NCBI GenBank assembly: GCA_016712315.1
Contig: JADJRG010000013.1
Span: 558,001 to 622,000 of the forward strand
From: Nannocystis sp.
GTDB taxonomy: Bacteria > Myxococcota_A > Polyangia > Nannocystales > Nannocystaceae
Reading direction: 5' to 3'
DNA length: 64,000 nucleotides
Shown in pieces: positions 1 through 8,209 of this stretch. A program made the translations under genes and the position numbers. The notes below the pieces were generated by a model. That model had not been told where the DNA came from, did not search any database, and saw only the letters and a program-made list of their open reading frames with translations. Each line of letters starts with the position of its first letter. Positions within the stretch are counted from its first letter, which is position 1.

Positions 1-2
1 AG

Positions 3-1730
3 GCGATCGCCGCCGGCCTCACCATCCTCGATCTCCGCGACGACTGGGCGCCTTACGCCTTAGACGGCGCCGCGCGCGACGTCGGCGCCGCCCCGCCCGC
101 CTACCGCGAGGTCTACATCGAGCTCGCCAACGGCCGCTTCGGCGACGATCCGCTCGCCGCGGAGGATCGTTACCTCGAGCTCTTCGGCATCACCCCCACC
201 TTCTCGCTCATCCACACCGAGCTCGATGATGAAGCCCGTCATCGCTGCCACGAGGCCCTCGACGACGCCCCCTTGGTCGCCGCGCAGCCGCCGATCCGCC
301 GCGAAACGCGTGACCGCGCCCGCGCCCGCCAGGCCGATCTCACCAAGCAACGAGCCCTCGTCGGCGGCGCCCTCAAGCGCCTCAAACTCGCCGATCGCGC
401 CGCCCTCGCCGCGCACAGCCGCGCCAACGCCGCCCTCGTCGCCCGCTTCGAGCGCGCCGAGGCCCTCCAAGCCGCCATCGACGCCCTCCAGGCCCACCTC
501 GTCTGTGATCGCCTGCTGCCGCCGAAGGCCGCCACCGGCGCCTTCGACGTCGCCACATCGACCGCCCTCCGCGCCTACCAGCGCCGCCACGTCATCGTCG
601 CCTCGGGCGAGCTCGACGCCGAGACCAAGGCCGCACTCCTCCGCGCCAGCCGCGAGCAAGACCTCCGCCTCGCCCTCCGCGCCCTCCGTCAGCGGGTCAC
701 CGACGCCGCGGGCCTCATCGAAGACGGCTCCGCGCGCGGCGAGTGGGGCACCGTGCTCGGCCGCACCCTCGACGGGCCCGCGCTCCAATATCAGGGCGTC
801 TACCCGCCCTTGCCGGGCGGCGCCCCCGATCGGATCTCGCCGGCCACCGAGGCCGCCGCCCGCGCCTTCGGCTGGACCGACTTTGCGGGCGCTCAGGCCT
901 TCATCCACCGCCACTTCGAAGGCTCGAAGCCGCCGCCGCGCTTCGCCGTCGCCCTGCCCGCGCCGCCCGCCTACTACGCCCGCCCCCTGGAGCTGCGCGC
1001 CGAGATCGACCGCGGCCAGATCTGGTACGAGCACAAGAGCCGCCACCGCCGCCCGGAGCGCCGCGCCGTGCTCATCCTCTACGCCAGCAGCGGCCCAGGC
1101 GAGGAGGTCGCGCTGATCCGCTGGCCCACCACTGTCGGCGGCTAGCAGGAGGAGAAGCTGAAGAGCGGCCGGATCGTCGTCGCCTACAAGGGCTCCGACG
1201 TCGGCCCGAGGATCTGGCGCGACCTCGTCGTCGCCCCCGTCTGGTACCCACCCAAGAGCACCCCCGACGCCGAGCTCATCCGCTACCGCGCCGGCGCCTG
1301 GGAGCTCAAGAGCGACCTGCTCGGCCCCAGCTACCGCTCCGCCTACGGCATGGCCATGTTGATCCACCACCGCGAGCTCGAGCGCGACGGCCAGCCTGTC
1401 CTCTACGACAACGGCATCCGCACCCACGGCGCCGTCAACTACCGCTCGATCCTGCTCGGCCAGAGCCACGGCTGCCACCGCCTCTACAACCACCACATCC
1501 TCCGCCTCACCGCCTTCCTCCTCCAGCACCACGGCTACAGCGCCCGCGGCCCCGCCGCCGCGACCGTCCGCCGGACGCTCCGCCACAAGCGCCGCGCCTT
1601 CCCCCTCGCCCTCGACGATCGCGGGTTTTATTTTGAGCTCCAACCACCGATCCCCGTCGATGTGCTCGAGGGCGAGATCATGGGCAAGCAGCAGCAGCCC
1701 AGCGCGAGCAAGTACCGACCTAGCCCCTAA
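3..1730 (+). pseudogene. L,D-transpeptidase (YkuD-type) with peptidoglycan-binding domain, interrupted by in-frame TAG; 5' end outside window
   Basis: The reading frame is open from the left edge, so the true start lies outside the window. Around 500-640 it encodes a peptidoglycan-binding type 1 domain (LRAYQRRH, GELDAETKAALL). The catalytic part follows, with a conserved His (HGAVNYRS) and the Cys motif SHGCHRL, whose Cys codon is at 1473-1475. This is the L,D-transpeptidase signature that makes 3-3 cross-links or attaches proteins to peptidoglycan. A TAG at 1143-1145 splits the frame, yet the same frame continues without a gap as TTVGG-stop-QEEKLKSG and stays protein-like to the end. A Trp codon (TGG) changed to TAG is the simplest explanation. 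The upstream piece alone has no active site, so the gene is inactive as written unless the stop is read through or is a sequencing error. No terminator is visible before the convergent gene 43 bp downstream. Confidence 0.72.
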
Positions 1731-1773
1731 GACAGGCGGATCGGCTCGACGACGCCAGCTAAGCGACGCCGGA

Positions 1774-3021
1774 TCAACGACGCCCCGTCGCCGCCGAGGC
1801 CCCCGCCTGAGCGCCCGCCGCCGCCTGCGCCTCGGCCAGCAGCCGCGCCGCCTCCGGGTTCGGCCGCTGCGCATAGTTCATCGCCGCCAGCTCGAGCGCG
1901 CGCGCCGGGGCGTCACCCCGCGCCAAGAAGTGCCCTAGCGCGTGCCCCGCCGCCGCCTCGGGGTACCGCGCCAACAGGCGCTCATGGCCCGCCCTCGCCG
2001 CCGTGTACCAGCGCGCCGCCGTCGCCGCGTCGCCGCGCTCCTCGGCGATCTCCGCCAGCGCGTCCATAAATTCTGGGTTCTGCGTGCGCGCGACGATCTC
2101 CTCGTAGCGCGCCCGCGCCTCATCGACTTGTCCCAGCCCGCGCAGCGCCTCGGCCACGTGCTCATCGATCAACCACCACCCGACGAGGTGCGCCTCGCCC
2201 TCGCGGTAGTGGGCCAGCGCCGCCTCCAAATGCCCGCGCTCGAGGTCGAGCAGCCCGCGCATCAAGTGAGTCCACGCCGCGTTCATCGGCGAACCCGCGC
2301 CGACCAGCGCCTCCGCATACAAGGCGTCCGCCCCCTCGAGGTCGCCGCTACGCCAGCGAGCCAGCGCCAACCTGCTCACCGCCGTGGTCGTCCGCTCGAT
2401 CGCCGCCGCCTCCTCAAAGCCCTCGATCGCCGCCGCGAGCTCGCCCCGCTGCAGCGCCAGGTCCGCGCGCAGGCCGATCAACGCCGCCCGCTCGCGGTCG
2501 TTCATCATCACTTTCTTCGCGAGCGCGTCGAGGTCGGCCTCGATCCGATCATTGCGGTGCAGCGCGAAGTTCAGGCGCGCTCGCGTCATGAACGGCCCCG
2601 CCCCGGGCGCCGCGATCGTGAACGCCTCCGCCAGCGCCTCCTCCGCCGCCGTGTAGTCGTCATACGAGCCGCTCAGCCGCGCCCGCTCCAAGAAGCGATC
2701 CGCGAGGCGCTCACGCACCAGCCAGTCCTCGGGGCTCTGCGCCGCTCGCCCGCGGGTCGCCGCGATCGCCGCATCGAGCGCCGCCAGCTCCGCCGCGTAG
2801 GTCGACACGCTCGCCGCCTGCTCCTCGGCGGCCACCGCAGGCGCCACCGCAGGCGCCGCCGCGCTCACGACCGCCGCCGCGCCCTCCTCTTTCTTGGGCG
2901 TCGCAGGCGGGGTCGAGCGCCCGCAGGCCATCGCGACGAACAAGAGCGCCGCCACGCCGACCGAGAGGGCGACGCAGCGGCGACTGGGGCGCGCGACCGA
3001 GGCGATCGTCGCCGCGCGCAC
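1774..3021 (-). CDS. TPR-repeat lipoprotein, last gene of the DUF4331 cluster
   Basis: The frame is open further upstream, but the likely start is the GTG at 3021, which overlaps the upstream stop by one base (TAGTG) and gives a proper lipoprotein signal: basic N-terminus, hydrophobic core and lipobox FVAMAC. An Ala-rich linker follows, then about 300 residues of helical TPR-like repeats (for example DLALQRGELAAAIEGFEEA and LERGHLEAALAHYREG). It should be an envelope-anchored scaffold or partner-binding protein. Its one-base overlap with the DUF4331 lipoprotein gene implies translational coupling and a joint role with the two DUF4331 proteins. No enzymatic motif is visible. The C-terminus ends in an Ala/Gly-rich tail. 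Confidence 0.8.
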   Translation of the reverse strand: MRAATIASVARPSRRCVALSVGVAALLFVAMACGRSTPPATPKKEEGAAAVVSAAAPAVAPAVAAEEQAASVSTYAAELAALDAAIAATRGRAAQSPEDWLVRERLADRFLERARLSGSYDDYTAAEEALAEAFTIAAPGAGPFMTRARLNFALHRNDRIEADLDALAKKVMMNDRERAALIGLRADLALQRGELAAAIEGFEEAAAIERTTTAVSRLALARWRSGDLEGADALYAEALVGAGSPMNAAWTHLMRGLLDLERGHLEAALAHYREGEAHLVGWWLIDEHVAEALRGLGQVDEARARYEEIVARTQNPEFMDALAEIAEERGDAATAARWYTAARAGHERLLARYPEAAAGHALGHFLARGDAPARALELAAMNYAQRPNPEAARLLAEAQAAAGAQAGASAATGRR

Positions 3022-3737
3022 TAGTGCGGATCCGCGAGGTACGGGAAGGCCGCGGAGAACGCCTTGTCGTTCTCGGGCGGGTTCACCGGCACGCCCGCGA
3101 GCGTGGCCGCGGTCTGCCCCGGCACCGAGAGGTCCAAGAACACCACCGCCAGCGTGATGTCGATCACCTGGTCCGCGAGCATACGCCCGTTCGGGAAGCC
3201 GGCGTCCGCGGCCGTGTTGATCTTGAGCGTATCGGGCACCACCAGCGGCGCCGCCTGAGCGATGCAGGTATCGACGGCGCACGGGGTCAGCCCCAGGCCC
3301 ATGAAGTCGTCGTCGAGGGCCGCGTGCAGCGCCGTGACGTTCGCGCCGATCTCGGGCACGAAGTCGCCGTTCGCGTCGTCGGCCGGCGTCGCCTTGTTGT
3401 AGTCGTCCTTCGACGTGATCACGACCGTGTTGATCGCCGGCATACCCATCCGGTCGACCTGCGCGAGCGACATCGGGTCGACGTCGTCGAAGACATAAGG
3501 ATCCTCGACGCCCGTGTCGGTGTCGGTCGTCGTCGTCGTCGTCGGGTCCGTCGTCGAGGTCGTCGGGTCCGTCGTCGAATCGGTCGTGCCCGTCGTCTCG
3601 GTGTCCACGGCGGTAGTGCTCGTCGTCGGCGTCGTCGTCGTCGTATCGGTCGCCGAGCCGCCGTCGTCACCGGCCGTGCAGGCGGCGAGGGAGAGGATGA
3701 TCGTGATCGCTGAAATGGAAGAGATGATCGTGCGCAT
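3021..3737 (-). CDS. DUF4331-type lipoprotein (C-terminal half of the family) with Thr-rich linker
   Basis: The N-terminus is a lipoprotein signal ending in LAAC, followed by about 50 residues made almost only of Thr, Ser and Asp, a spacer style common in myxobacterial surface lipoproteins. The folded part carries motifs I associate with the C-terminal portion of DUF4331: VDRMGMPAINTVVI and FPNGRMLADQVIDI. The family's function is not known. The start at 3737 has a good ribosome site (GGTAGGAG) in the 20-bp gap after the preceding gene. In many bacteria DUF4331 is one chain carrying both the ADHVDSP-type start and this end; here the halves are two separate exported proteins. The 3' end overlaps the TPR lipoprotein start by one base. 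Confidence 0.8.
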   Translation of the reverse strand: MRTIISSISAITIILSLAACTAGDDGGSATDTTTTTPTTSTTAVDTETTGTTDSTTDPTTSTTDPTTTTTTDTDTGVEDPYVFDDVDPMSLAQVDRMGMPAINTVVITSKDDYNKATPADDANGDFVPEIGANVTALHAALDDDFMGLGLTPCAVDTCIAQAAPLVVPDTLKINTAADAGFPNGRMLADQVIDITLAVVFLDLSVPGQTAATLAGVPVNPPENDKAFSAAFPYLADPH

Positions 3738-3757
3738 GGTGTCTCCTACCTCTCCGC

Positions 3758-4375
3758 TCAGCGGCGGGTGCTCGCCCAGACTTGCAGGTTATTGGAGCCG
3801 CCGGAGATCCCGTCGAGGCTGATCTCGAGCACGATCGACATGACGTTGGTCATCTTGAACGTGTCGCGCTTCGAGTCGAAGCTGATCGTCCCGGTCATCA
3901 GCGTCTCTTGGTAGCCTTGGAGATCGAAGAAGAAGGGATCATCGCGCAGCCCCGCGTAGACCTTCTGCCCCAGCCCTGCGTCCAGCACCGTCGCGACCGG
4001 CCCGACCACCGGGGTGTCGTTGCCCGGCAGATCGACGACCTGCACGCCCCACGCGCCCTCGCTGTTCTTGCCAAAACGGACCCAGATCGTCTTATCGGCG
4101 GCGTTATCGCCGTCGTTGTCGATGTGCAGCCCGTACACGACCTTGTCGTCGTACACCGGCGCGGCGCCCGCCTCGAGCAGCCCCGAGTAGTTGATCACCG
4201 CGACCAACGTGCCGTTGTCGGTGTGCCAGGAGTAGACGTCGGTGATGTCAGCGGCGGTGTCGGCCTTCGTCGCAGGCGAGTCGACGTGATCGGCGGCGGT
4301 GACGATCCCCACGGCGGCGATGGATGAGATGGCGACGGCTAAGCCGAAGGCCACAGATGCTGCTCGAAATTGCAT
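3758..4375 (-). CDS. Exported DUF4331-type protein (N-terminal half of the family)
   Basis: I place the start at the ATG at 4375 because a ribosome site (AAAGGAC) precedes it and it begins a signal peptide ending near VTAADH; the longer upstream frame looks non-coding. The mature protein starts with ADHVDSP and then DITDVYSW, the hallmark of the DUF4331 N-terminal region, followed by beta-rich sequence (YGLHIDNDGD, TIWVRFG). It has no lipobox, so it should be periplasmic or secreted and could pair with the lipid-anchored C-terminal half encoded 20 bp downstream. Function unknown. The 218-bp divergent region upstream probably holds promoters for this operon and for the Cys-rich lipoprotein on the other strand. 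Confidence 0.8.
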   Translation of the reverse strand: MQFRAASVAFGLAVAISSIAAVGIVTAADHVDSPATKADTAADITDVYSWHTDNGTLVAVINYSGLLEAGAAPVYDDKVVYGLHIDNDGDNAADKTIWVRFGKNSEGAWGVQVVDLPGNDTPVVGPVATVLDAGLGQKVYAGLRDDPFFFDLQGYQETLMTGTISFDSKRDTFKMTNVMSIVLEISLDGISGGSNNLQVWASTRR

Positions 4376-4593
4376 ACGGTTGTCCTTTAAAAGTCGAGGC
4401 GGACGAGGAGCGCCCGAGGTGCCGACACTGTACGCCACTCGGTGGCCGCTGGATCGCCCATGTGAGCGCGCGCGCAGGCTCATGAGCGCGCCGCCCCACA
4501 GAATCGATCCGCGGGCGGGCCGGATGACGTATCTTACGGGCAGCCACGCGTCCGCGTGCGCGACCCCATCTCTGCCCCAAGGGACATCCCATA

Positions 4594-5325
4594 ATGATGC
4601 GCATTACCACATCCTTCTTGGTCTTTTCTCTCTCCCTCGCCGGCTGCGCTGGTGACGACAGCGGCACCGCGACCGACACCTCCACGAGCACCTCCACGAG
4701 CACCTCCACCACCGAGGCGACCACCGAGGGCACCACCGACGACTCGACGAGCAGCACCACCAGCACCACCAGCACCACCAGCACCACCGCCTCAGAGACC
4801 ACCTCGTCGACCACCGACGACTCGACCACCGGCGTCACCGAGCAGAGCTGCGAGAGCTTCTGCACGATCTACCTCGACGCCTGCGCCGACTTCAAAGAGT
4901 TCGACAACCAGGCCTCGTGCGTCGCGCAGTGCGAGCAGTGGCCGCTCGGCGCCCCCGCGGACACCGCGAACGACAGCCTCGGCTGCCGGATCTACCACGC
5001 CACCGTCGCCAAGACTGACGACCCCGTCGTCCACTGTCCGCACGCCGGCAAAAACGGCGGCGGCGTCTGCATCGACCAAGGCGCCCCGGACTGCGCCAAC
5101 TACTGCACCGTCTATTTTGGCAACTGCAAGGACGACAACAACGTCTACGCGGACGACGCGGCCTGCCTCAGCGCCTGCGGCGCGTGGTACCAGGGCAGCG
5201 AGGCCGACGTCGCGGGCGACACCATCGGCTGCCGCACCTACCACGCCACCGCCGCGCTCGGCGACCCCGCCCTCCACTGCCCGCACGCCAGCCCCGGCGG
5301 CGGCGGCGTCTGCGTCCTCCCGTAG
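4594..5325 (+). CDS. Secreted lipoprotein with Thr/Ser linker and two copies of an 8-Cys domain
   Basis: A short signal with lipobox LAGC is followed by about 60 residues of Thr/Ser/Asp low-complexity linker. Two homologous Cys-rich domains come next, each with eight cysteines in the same order (C-x3-C, C, C, C, GC, HC, VC) and shared motifs LGCRIYH/IGCRTYH, HCPHA and GGGVC. Even cysteine numbers suggest disulfide-bonded extracellular modules; the conserved YH and HCPH could bind metal, but that is only inference. I do not recognise a named family. The start has a ribosome site (AAGGGAC) about 10 bases upstream; ATG at 4597 is an alternative. The linker DNA is a run of ACC/AGC/ACG triplets, prone to length change. 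Confidence 0.82.
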   Translation: MMRITTSFLVFSLSLAGCAGDDSGTATDTSTSTSTSTSTTEATTEGTTDDSTSSTTSTTSTTSTTASETTSSTTDDSTTGVTEQSCESFCTIYLDACADFKEFDNQASCVAQCEQWPLGAPADTANDSLGCRIYHATVAKTDDPVVHCPHAGKNGGGVCIDQGAPDCANYCTVYFGNCKDDNNVYADDAACLSACGAWYQGSEADVAGDTIGCRTYHATAALGDPALHCPHASPGGGGVCVLP

Positions 5326-5334
5326 GCCGCGCGC

Positions 5335-5859
5335 TCAAGCCTCAGCGAAGAGCTCGACCCCGTAGACCACCACCGCGTAGATCAGCGCCTGCTCAGGCCC
5401 TGCGACGAACGCGTGGGTGGTCTGCGGACTCATCGAGATCACCGCGCCCGCGCCAGCGATCGACCCGTCCTCCTCGACCAGCGATCCTTGCAGGATCAGC
5501 ACCTGCTCGCCGCCGAGGTGGCGGTGCCGCGGGAAGGCCCCGCCGGCCTCGACGCGGACAAAACCGACGTCCGCGCCAGCGACCGCCGCGCCGCCCTCGA
5601 GGTGCATCAACGCGATCCCGGGCCCCAGCGCCGGGCTCCACCCCTCCGGCGCCGCGATCGACCCGAGCAGCGCCGCCGCCCGCGCCGCGTCGACATCGAT
5701 CATCGCCGCCAAGCGGTCGACGAATGGCGCGAAGCGCCCCTCCGCCGCGCTCACGCTCGCGATCAACCTGTCCCAAAGTTCTGATCGCGGCGCCGGCCGC
5801 GGCAGCGCCAGCGCCAGCGCCTCCAGCGCCTCCAGCTCAAGCTCCTCCTCGCCGCTCAT
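5335..5859 (-). CDS. ChrR-like cupin anti-sigma factor lacking cysteines
   Basis: The start overlaps the sigma-factor stop as ATGA, which indicates translational coupling. The C-terminal half is a cupin with GGAFPRHRHLGGEQ (the HxH...E metal set) and a later TTHAF His, as in the ChrR sensor domain. The N-terminal helical part sits where ChrR-type anti-sigma factors carry a zinc-binding His/Cys motif, but this protein contains no cysteine at all, so the classical zinc anti-sigma motif is absent. It probably binds the sigma factor next door and releases it in response to oxidative or metal stress, inferred from family and context. At 174 residues it is slightly shorter than typical ChrR. Confidence 0.8.
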   Translation of the reverse strand: MSGEEELELEALEALALALPRPAPRSELWDRLIASVSAAEGRFAPFVDRLAAMIDVDAARAAALLGSIAAPEGWSPALGPGIALMHLEGGAAVAGADVGFVRVEAGGAFPRHRHLGGEQVLILQGSLVEEDGSIAGAGAVISMSPQTTHAFVAGPEQALIYAVVVYGVELFAEA

Positions 5860-6443
5860 CGCTCACCCCCAGGCCCGCACAGCGCCGCTCGCAGCCGGCT
5901 CAGCGCCGCCGAGCTGCGCGACTTCACCGTGCCGATCGGGATCCCCAGCGCCTCCGCGATCTCCACCATCGTCAGCCCGCCGAAGTACGCCAGCTCGACG
6001 ATCTGCCGCTGGCTCGGCGACAGCCGCGAGATCGCCGCGCGCGCCCGCGCCTGCTCGACGCGGCTCAGAGGGTCTTGCGCGCCGTACCCCTCACCCTCCG
6101 CCACACGATCCCCCTGCGGCGACAGCGGCTCCCACGGGCGCCGATGCTCGCGTCGACACAGATCGAGCGCCCGCGAGCGCAGGCGCAGCAGCAGCCACGT
6201 ACGCACCGAGCCGCGCGCCTCCTCATAACCAGCGGCGCGCTGCCAAGCCTCGACCAGCACGTCATGCACCAGATCCTCGGCCCCGCTCGGCCCGACGATC
6301 CGCGCCGCCGTCGCCAGCAGCAGCCCCGCGTAGCGATCATAGAGCGCCGCGAGCGCGTCCCGGTCCCCGCAGGCCATCGCCGCTACCAGCTCCGCATCGC
6401 TCGTGCGCGACCGCGCCGCGACCTTCGCTCGTCCGCTGCTCAT
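5856..6443 (-). CDS. ECF-family RNA polymerase sigma factor
   Basis: Region 2 is clear (ALYDRYAGLLLATAARIVG, then AEDLVHDVLVEAWQ and a Trp-Leu-rich 2.4 part), and region 4 is typical (LSPSQRQIVELAYFGGL, then VEIAEALGIPIGTVKSR). Length and layout match extracytoplasmic-function sigma factors. I chose the ATG at 6443; the frame is open upstream and an alternative ATG lies at 6497. On the coding strand a TATAGT sequence lies near 6455, which would suit a promoter just upstream of the chosen start, but no good ribosome site is visible for either start. The stop overlaps the anti-sigma gene by ATGA. Targets are unknown; autoregulation is likely. The divergent lipoprotein-TonB operon starts about 180 bp away and could be a target. 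Confidence 0.85.
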   Translation of the reverse strand: MSSGRAKVAARSRTSDAELVAAMACGDRDALAALYDRYAGLLLATAARIVGPSGAEDLVHDVLVEAWQRAAGYEEARGSVRTWLLLRLRSRALDLCRREHRRPWEPLSPQGDRVAEGEGYGAQDPLSRVEQARARAAISRLSPSQRQIVELAYFGGLTMVEIAEALGIPIGTVKSRSSAALSRLRAALCGPGGER

Positions 6444-6625
6444 CCGCGGGGCCACTATACGCCGGACCGCCGCCGAATCGAGGGTGAGCGTGATCATGCG
6501 TCTCGTCGCACAGGTACGCCGCCCGAGCGGTGATGGTTCACCGCGACACAAACGATCCGCCGCCCCGGGGCGGACGTACTGACTTGCCCGCGCACCCCCT
6601 CCTCTCGGATGCTCCTCCAGCCAGC

Positions 6626-7405
6626 ATGCTCGCCGATCCTCCTTCGATCCCGCACATCCTCACCGCCGCGGCCGGCGCGCTCCTCCTCGCCTGCGCGCCC
6701 AGCCCCGCGCCGCGGGTGGAGCTCGCGGTGCTCAGCGACGGCGCGGGGATCGTCCCCCTCACCAACGACCGCGGCCTCACCGTCGAGCTCACCACCTGCC
6801 GCGCCGCGATCGCCGACCTCGTGCTCACCACCAGCGGCGAGTTCCACGATCGAAGCGCCCTGATCAGCCGCCTGCGCCGCGCCCTGCTCAGCGACGCCTG
6901 GGCGCACCCCGGCCACGCCGCCGGCGGCGAGGTGATCGGCGAGCTGCCGGGCCGCTTCATCGTCGACTGGTGCGGCGGCGACGGCGTCAAGCTCGGCGAC
7001 GCCGAGCTCACCGTCGGCGACTATAACGGCGCCGACTTCACCTTCATCCGCGCCGCCGAGGCCGACGGCCTCCCCCCCGGCGATCCCCTCATCGGCCACA
7101 CCCTCGAGCTCGCCGGCGCCGTCACCGTCGATGGTTTAACCTTTAACTTTCACGCCCTGCTCGACCAAGACGACGGCCGCGCCTTGATCGGCGCCCCCTT
7201 CGAGCTAGAGGTCGACGCCGCCACCACCGCAACCCTCGGGCTCCAGCTCCTCACCCGCCTGCCTGACGGCGCCACCCTCTTCGACGGCATCGAGCTCAGC
7301 GCTGACCAACCCCAGCTCGAGCTCCTGCCCGGCGACGACGCCTACAACCGCCTCGTCCGCGCCACCCAGAGCCACGACTTTTACCGCGTGCAGCCGCGAC
7401 CCTAG
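6626..7405 (+). CDS. Lipoprotein, first gene of a TonB-receptor operon
   Basis: I start at the ATG at 6626 because it gives a lipoprotein signal with lipobox LLLAC; sequence upstream in frame looks non-coding. The mature protein is beta-rich (VELAVLSDGAGIVPL, VTVDGLTFNFHALLDQDDG) and contains WAHPGHAAGGEVIGELPG, where two histidines around Pro-Gly could contact a metal. No named family is recognised. Only 6 bp separate it from the next lipoprotein gene, and the TonB-dependent receptor follows, so it is probably an outer-membrane or periplasmic substrate-binding partner of that receptor. Confidence 0.75.
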   Translation: MLADPPSIPHILTAAAGALLLACAPSPAPRVELAVLSDGAGIVPLTNDRGLTVELTTCRAAIADLVLTTSGEFHDRSALISRLRRALLSDAWAHPGHAAGGEVIGELPGRFIVDWCGGDGVKLGDAELTVGDYNGADFTFIRAAEADGLPPGDPLIGHTLELAGAVTVDGLTFNFHALLDQDDGRALIGAPFELEVDAATTATLGLQLLTRLPDGATLFDGIELSADQPQLELLPGDDAYNRLVRATQSHDFYRVQPRP

Positions 7406-7411
7406 GACTCT

Positions 7412-8200
7412 ATGCGAATCACCGCGCCGCGAACCATGCTCACCCCCCTCCTCCTCGCAGCCCTCGCTCTGCCCGCCTGCGGCGGCCTTGGCGTCGTCGA
7501 CGTCCGCGTCTACGGCGAAGAGTTTATCGAAGAGGGCATCCCCGCGGACGCCTTCGTCGACGGCTGGAGCGTCACCTTTGACGCCTTCCTCGTCGTCGTC
7601 GGCGACGTCTCGATCGACGGCGCCCCGCTGCCAGGCTGGCACATCGTCGACCTCGCCCCCGCCAGCGGCGGCGAAGGCCGCAGCCTCGGCGAGATCCAGC
7701 GCGACGCCGGCCGGCTCAGCGCCCTCTCCTACCGCATCGCCGCCAACACCAGCGCGACCGCTACCCTCGCCGATCCGCAGCTCGCCGAGCTCGCCCGAGG
7801 CCACGCCGTCTATGTCCGCGGCGCCGCCACCAAGGCCGGCGTCACCTACACCTTCGCCTGGGCCTTCGACACCGACACCCGCTACGACCCCTGCGAGCTC
7901 GGCCGCGAGCTCCCCGCGGGCGGCAGCGACAGCGCCGAGCTCACCATCCACGCCGACCATCTTTTTTACGACGACCTCGAGTCGAGCGAGCCCAACGTCG
8001 CCTTCGATCTGATCGCCAGCGCCGACGCCGACGCCGACCTCGTGATCACCGAGGCCGAGCTGCGCGCCGTCGACATCAGCGGCCAAGCCCGCTACCAGGT
8101 CGGCTCCCGCGACATCAGCGACCTGTGGTCCTTTATCGCCGCGCAGGTCGCCACCCTCGGCCACGTCGACGGCGAAGGTCACTGCGAGACCCCCGCCTAA
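7412..8200 (+). CDS. Lipoprotein, second gene of the TonB-receptor operon
   Basis: The protein has a signal peptide with lipobox ALPAC followed by GGLG. The mature part is beta-rich (VVVGDVSIDGAPLPGWHIVDL) and near the C-terminus has an acidic stretch DADADLVITEAELRAVDI that resembles a loose EF-hand-like Ca-binding loop. No catalytic motif or named family is recognised. It sits 6 bp after one lipoprotein gene and 9 bp before the TonB-dependent receptor, so the three are surely one operon. A role in capture or handling of the receptor's ligand is the natural inference. Confidence 0.75.
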   Translation: MRITAPRTMLTPLLLAALALPACGGLGVVDVRVYGEEFIEEGIPADAFVDGWSVTFDAFLVVVGDVSIDGAPLPGWHIVDLAPASGGEGRSLGEIQRDAGRLSALSYRIAANTSATATLADPQLAELARGHAVYVRGAATKAGVTYTFAWAFDTDTRYDPCELGRELPAGGSDSAELTIHADHLFYDDLESSEPNVAFDLIASADADADLVITEAELRAVDISGQARYQVGSRDISDLWSFIAAQVATLGHVDGEGHCETPA

Positions 8201-8209
8201 AGCTCCCCC

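Noticed and set aside
60..1874. Long minus-strand open frame (about 600 codons) opposite the L,D-transpeptidase
   Set aside because: Ala/Gly/Val/Glu-only composition without domains; it is the stop-poor antisense of a high-GC gene and covers the catalytic region on the other strand.
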